NCBI GenBank assembly: GCA_012735335.1
Contig: JAAYHO010000184.1
Coordinates: forward strand, 1-14,893
Reading direction: 5' to 3'
DNA: 14,893 bases
Origin: Gammaproteobacteria bacterium
GTDB lineage: Bacteria > Pseudomonadota > Gammaproteobacteria > Pseudomonadales > Pseudomonadaceae
The notes under the pieces: model-generated
Database searches by the model: none
The model's input: the letters and a program-made list of their open reading frames with translations, nothing else
What the model was told of the DNA's origin: nothing
Made by a program: the position numbers and the translations under genes
Shown: positions 14,737 through 14,893 of the stretch, piece after piece
Numbering within the stretch: position 1 is the first letter of the stretch
How the letters are laid out: every line of letters starts with the position of its first letter

Positions 14737-14893
14737 TCAGAAGTGGATCACCGAGCGGATACTCTTGCCCTCATGCATCAGGTCAAACGCCTTGTTGATA
14801 TCCTCCAACCCCATGGTATGAGTGATGAAGGTATTCAGCGGAATCTCGCCCTTCTGCGCCTTTTCCACATAGCTGGGCAGCTCGGTACGGCCC
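14737..14893 (-). CDS. adhC: S-(hydroxymethyl)glutathione dehydrogenase, C-terminus (partial)
   Basis: Only the last 51 codons and the TGA are inside the window; the start lies beyond the right edge. The visible sequence, from [19 protein letters not shown] through [19 protein letters not shown] to KSIRSVIHF, is the C-terminus of class III zinc alcohol dehydrogenase (AdhC/FrmA). It oxidises S-hydroxymethylglutathione, the spontaneous adduct of formaldehyde and glutathione, with NAD. The zinc and cofactor sites are outside the window. Together with fghA it forms the formaldehyde detoxification pair. Confidence 0.93.
   Translation of the reverse strand, partial: GRTELPSYVEKAQKGEIPLNTFITHTMGLEDINKAFDLMHEGKSIRSVIHF

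Overview
The window is from a gammaproteobacterial chromosome, most likely a member of the Pseudomonadaceae. The evidence is the RpoS, SurE, Pcm and TruD protein sequences, the gene order adhC-fghA-ispF-truD-surE-pcm-nlpD-rpoS (which I remember from Pseudomonas aeruginosa) and GC-rich coding sequence. The RpoS N-terminus, a popT gene between pcm and nlpD, and the lack of an rsmZ/fdxA segment after rpoS differ from P. aeruginosa and P. putida as I remember them. A Halopseudomonas- or Stutzerimonas-like lineage is a guess, not shown. Almost all of it is coding. No gene-free stretch exceeds 300 bases; the largest gaps are 14454-14736, 13348-13598 and 7145-7384, and all three hold inverted repeats.

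Left part (1-7144). The 3' end of a GGDEF-EAL signalling gene (+), with a degenerate cyclase motif and an intact EAL phosphodiesterase motif set, runs convergently into a two-gene minus-strand operon: a LemA-family membrane protein and, translationally coupled to it, a GIDE-domain membrane protein with an EF-hand. Divergent from lemA is a two-gene plus-strand operon for a MexH/MexI-like RND efflux pump (membrane fusion protein plus 1011-residue inner-membrane transporter). No outer-membrane factor or dedicated regulator gene is present in the window.

Middle and right part (7145-14893, nearly all minus strand). Read in the direction of transcription, the order is adhC (only its last 51 codons are here), fghA, ispF, truD, surE, pcm, popT (DUF368), nlpD and rpoS. 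adhC and fghA together form the glutathione-dependent formaldehyde detoxification pathway. From ispF to popT every junction overlaps by 1-8 bases, and three of the start codons are GTG, GTG and TTG, so this is a tightly packed, probably co-translated operon. nlpD follows after 38 bases and rpoS after a further 173-base leader that contains two hairpins. popT (undecaprenyl-phosphate recycling) next to nlpD (amidase activation) places two envelope functions directly upstream of the stationary-phase sigma factor.

Intergenic DNA. A family of about 90-bp palindromic elements, each made of two unequal arms (29 and 35 bp) that both begin CGTCATTGCGAG, occurs once after the RND gene and twice between fghA and adhC. 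A second class of small hairpins (GGGTCGAG / GGACGAG stems) fills the fghA-ispF gap. I found no tRNA, rRNA, CRISPR array, transposase or prophage gene. Nothing in the window is clearly a new system. The items most worth checking are the popT insertion in the rpoS operon, the EF-hand GIDE/LemA pair and the composite palindromes.
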